Part shown: one piece after another, positions 63,115 through 64,000 of the stretch
Numbering within the stretch: position 1 is the first letter of the stretch
Layout: each line of letters starts with the position of its first letter
DNA from: Litorihabitans aurantiacus
GTDB lineage: Bacteria > Actinomycetota > Actinomycetes > Actinomycetales > Beutenbergiaceae
DNA: 64,000 nucleotides
Direction of reading: 5' to 3'
Assembly: GCF_030161595.1 (NCBI RefSeq)
Contig: NZ_BSUM01000001.1
Span: forward strand, 1,550,001 to 1,614,000
Notes under the pieces: generated by a model
What the model was told of the DNA's origin: nothing
Seen by the model: only the letters and a program-made list of their open reading frames with translations
Databases searched by the model: none
Translations under genes and position numbers: made by a program

Positions 63115-64000
63115 CCACCCCGAACCCAATCCTCGACACCGCGCTCGAGCTCCACGACGCCGGCTACAGCGTCCTCCCCATCCGCGCCGACGGCACCAAG
63201 TCACCCGCCGTCGCGTGGAAGCCCTACACGCAGCAGCGCGCCACCCTCGCCCAGGTGCACGCCTGGTTCGACCAGCCCGGCTACGACCTCGCCGTCGTTC
63301 AGGGCGCCGTCTCCGGCGGCGCGGAGTTGACCGAGCTGGAGGGGCGCGCGGTCAGTGAGCTCGCCACCCTCCGCGCTCTCGCTGTCGACACCGGCCTCGG
63401 CGACCTCTGGTCCCGCATCGTCACCGGCTGGACCGAAACCTCCCCGTCGGGCGGCTTCCACTTCCACGCCAGGCTCGACGGCGCCCCCGTCCCCGGGAAC
63501 ACCAAACTCGCGAAGGCCGAAGACCGCCTCGTGCTCGCCGAGACTCGCGGCGAGGGGGCTACGTCGTCGTCGCCCCCTCCACCCACCACGACACCGGCCG
63601 CCCCTGGATGCGCCTGTCCGGCGGCCCCACCACCGCCGCGCTCCTGACCGTCGACGAGCGCGAAGCGCTCCACGCCCTCATCGCCACCCTCGACCGCACA
63701 CCCGCCCGTACCGCGCCCGAGCGACCAGCCGGCCCCGCCCGCGTCCACGACGGCCTCACCCCCGGCGACGACTACGAGAACCGGGTCGACTGGGCTGACA
63801 TCCTCGGCCCGCACGGCTGGGGCCACGTCCTCACCCGCGGTTCGACCCGGTACTGGCGGCGACCAGGCAAGAACACCGGCTTCTCCGCCACCACCGGCCA
63901 CGCCGAGGACCGCGACCGCCTCTACGTCTTCACGTCCTCCACCGTGTTCGAGCAGGAGGTGCCCTACACCAAGCTCGGCGCCCTCGCCGTCCTCGAGCAC
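63111..64000 (+). CDS. Bifunctional primase-polymerase, partial (frameshift near 63556)
   Basis: The start of a phage Prim-Pol protein; it runs off the right edge. AGYSVLPIRADGTKSPAVAW and YDLAVVQGAVSGG are typical of the N-terminal prim-pol domain. The frame changes near 63556 at a five-G run: with one G restored it reads RGEGGYVVVAPSTHHDTG and stays open to 64000. GTG at 63111 overlaps the methyltransferase stop (GTGA). It should start replication of the element. Confidence 0.8.

Larger units (their letters stand above)
52032..64000. mobile_element. Left part of a prophage or prophage-like integrated element
   Basis: From the integrase to the right edge the genes are those of a temperate actinophage early region: integrase, ImmA/IrrE, XRE repressor, Cro-like and excisionase-like proteins, tiny overlapping genes, a RecB/Cas4-like nuclease, a methyltransferase and a primase-polymerase. 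No structural phage gene is in view, so an integrative plasmid remains possible. The right end lies outside the window. Two groups of minus-strand cargo genes are present. Confidence 0.75.

Noticed and set aside
1-64000. CRISPR arrays, rRNA, tRNA, insertion sequences
   Set aside because: No regularly spaced repeats, no cas genes, no transposase frames and no convincing RNA genes were seen. The Cas4-like nuclease belongs to a phage recombination context.

Overview
The window comes from a very GC-rich actinobacterium, most likely a Micrococcales member near Cellulomonas, Cellulosimicrobium or Isoptericola. This is inferred from gene content and was not searched. The evidence is a DUF4191-RDD-glnA block and a glnE-glnA2-panB block (both classic actinobacterial neighbourhoods), a polyphosphate glucokinase, DUF6480 and DUF6421 proteins, LGFP-repeat proteins and many GTG starts in overlapping genes.

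Layout. 1-3.1 kb holds the first half of the nitrogen core: DUF4191, RDD and glnA (type I glutamine synthetase with an adenylylation tyrosine), preceded by a four-part GlnR-type box. 3.2-38.7 kb is a long accessory stretch separating glnA from glnE. It holds a GH15 hydrolase/SDR/hydrolase set, secreted enzymes, two divergent glycosyltransferase operons with a WcbI-like protein (10.0-17.8 kb), an ArsB-like transporter, regulators, a very large lamin-tail/metallophosphatase surface protein, and a DUF6421-SDR-threonine aldolase operon. 38.8-46.8 kb resumes the core with glnE, glnA2, panB and ppgK plus small proteins. 46.8-51.9 kb holds a 2H phosphoesterase, a lipoprotein and a tandemly duplicated pair (LGFP-repeat protein plus lipoprotein). 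52.0 kb to the right edge is the left part of an integrated temperate phage or similar element: integrase, lysogeny module, excisionase-like protein, small early genes, a RecB/Cas4-like nuclease, an adenine/cytosine methyltransferase and a primase-polymerase.

The most interesting content lies inside that element. (1) Between the XRE repressor and the ImmA/IrrE peptidase sit two coupled cargo genes, a nucleotidyltransferase-fold protein and an unknown protein of about 316 aa. (2) Inserted against the direction of the phage early operon, in visibly lower-GC DNA, is a tight three-gene minus-strand operon: a two-TM coiled-coil protein, an SRA-HNH modification-dependent endonuclease, and a small protein with a Cys-His-Asp arrangement resembling a papain/transglutaminase fold. 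This is my best candidate for an undescribed defence system.

Sequence quality. At least fifteen genes are broken by what looks like one missing base, nearly always in a run of G or C, including glnE. In each one the length becomes a whole number of codons when a base is restored. I treat these as probable homopolymer under-calls, give each gene's full span as one CDS, and say where the break lies.
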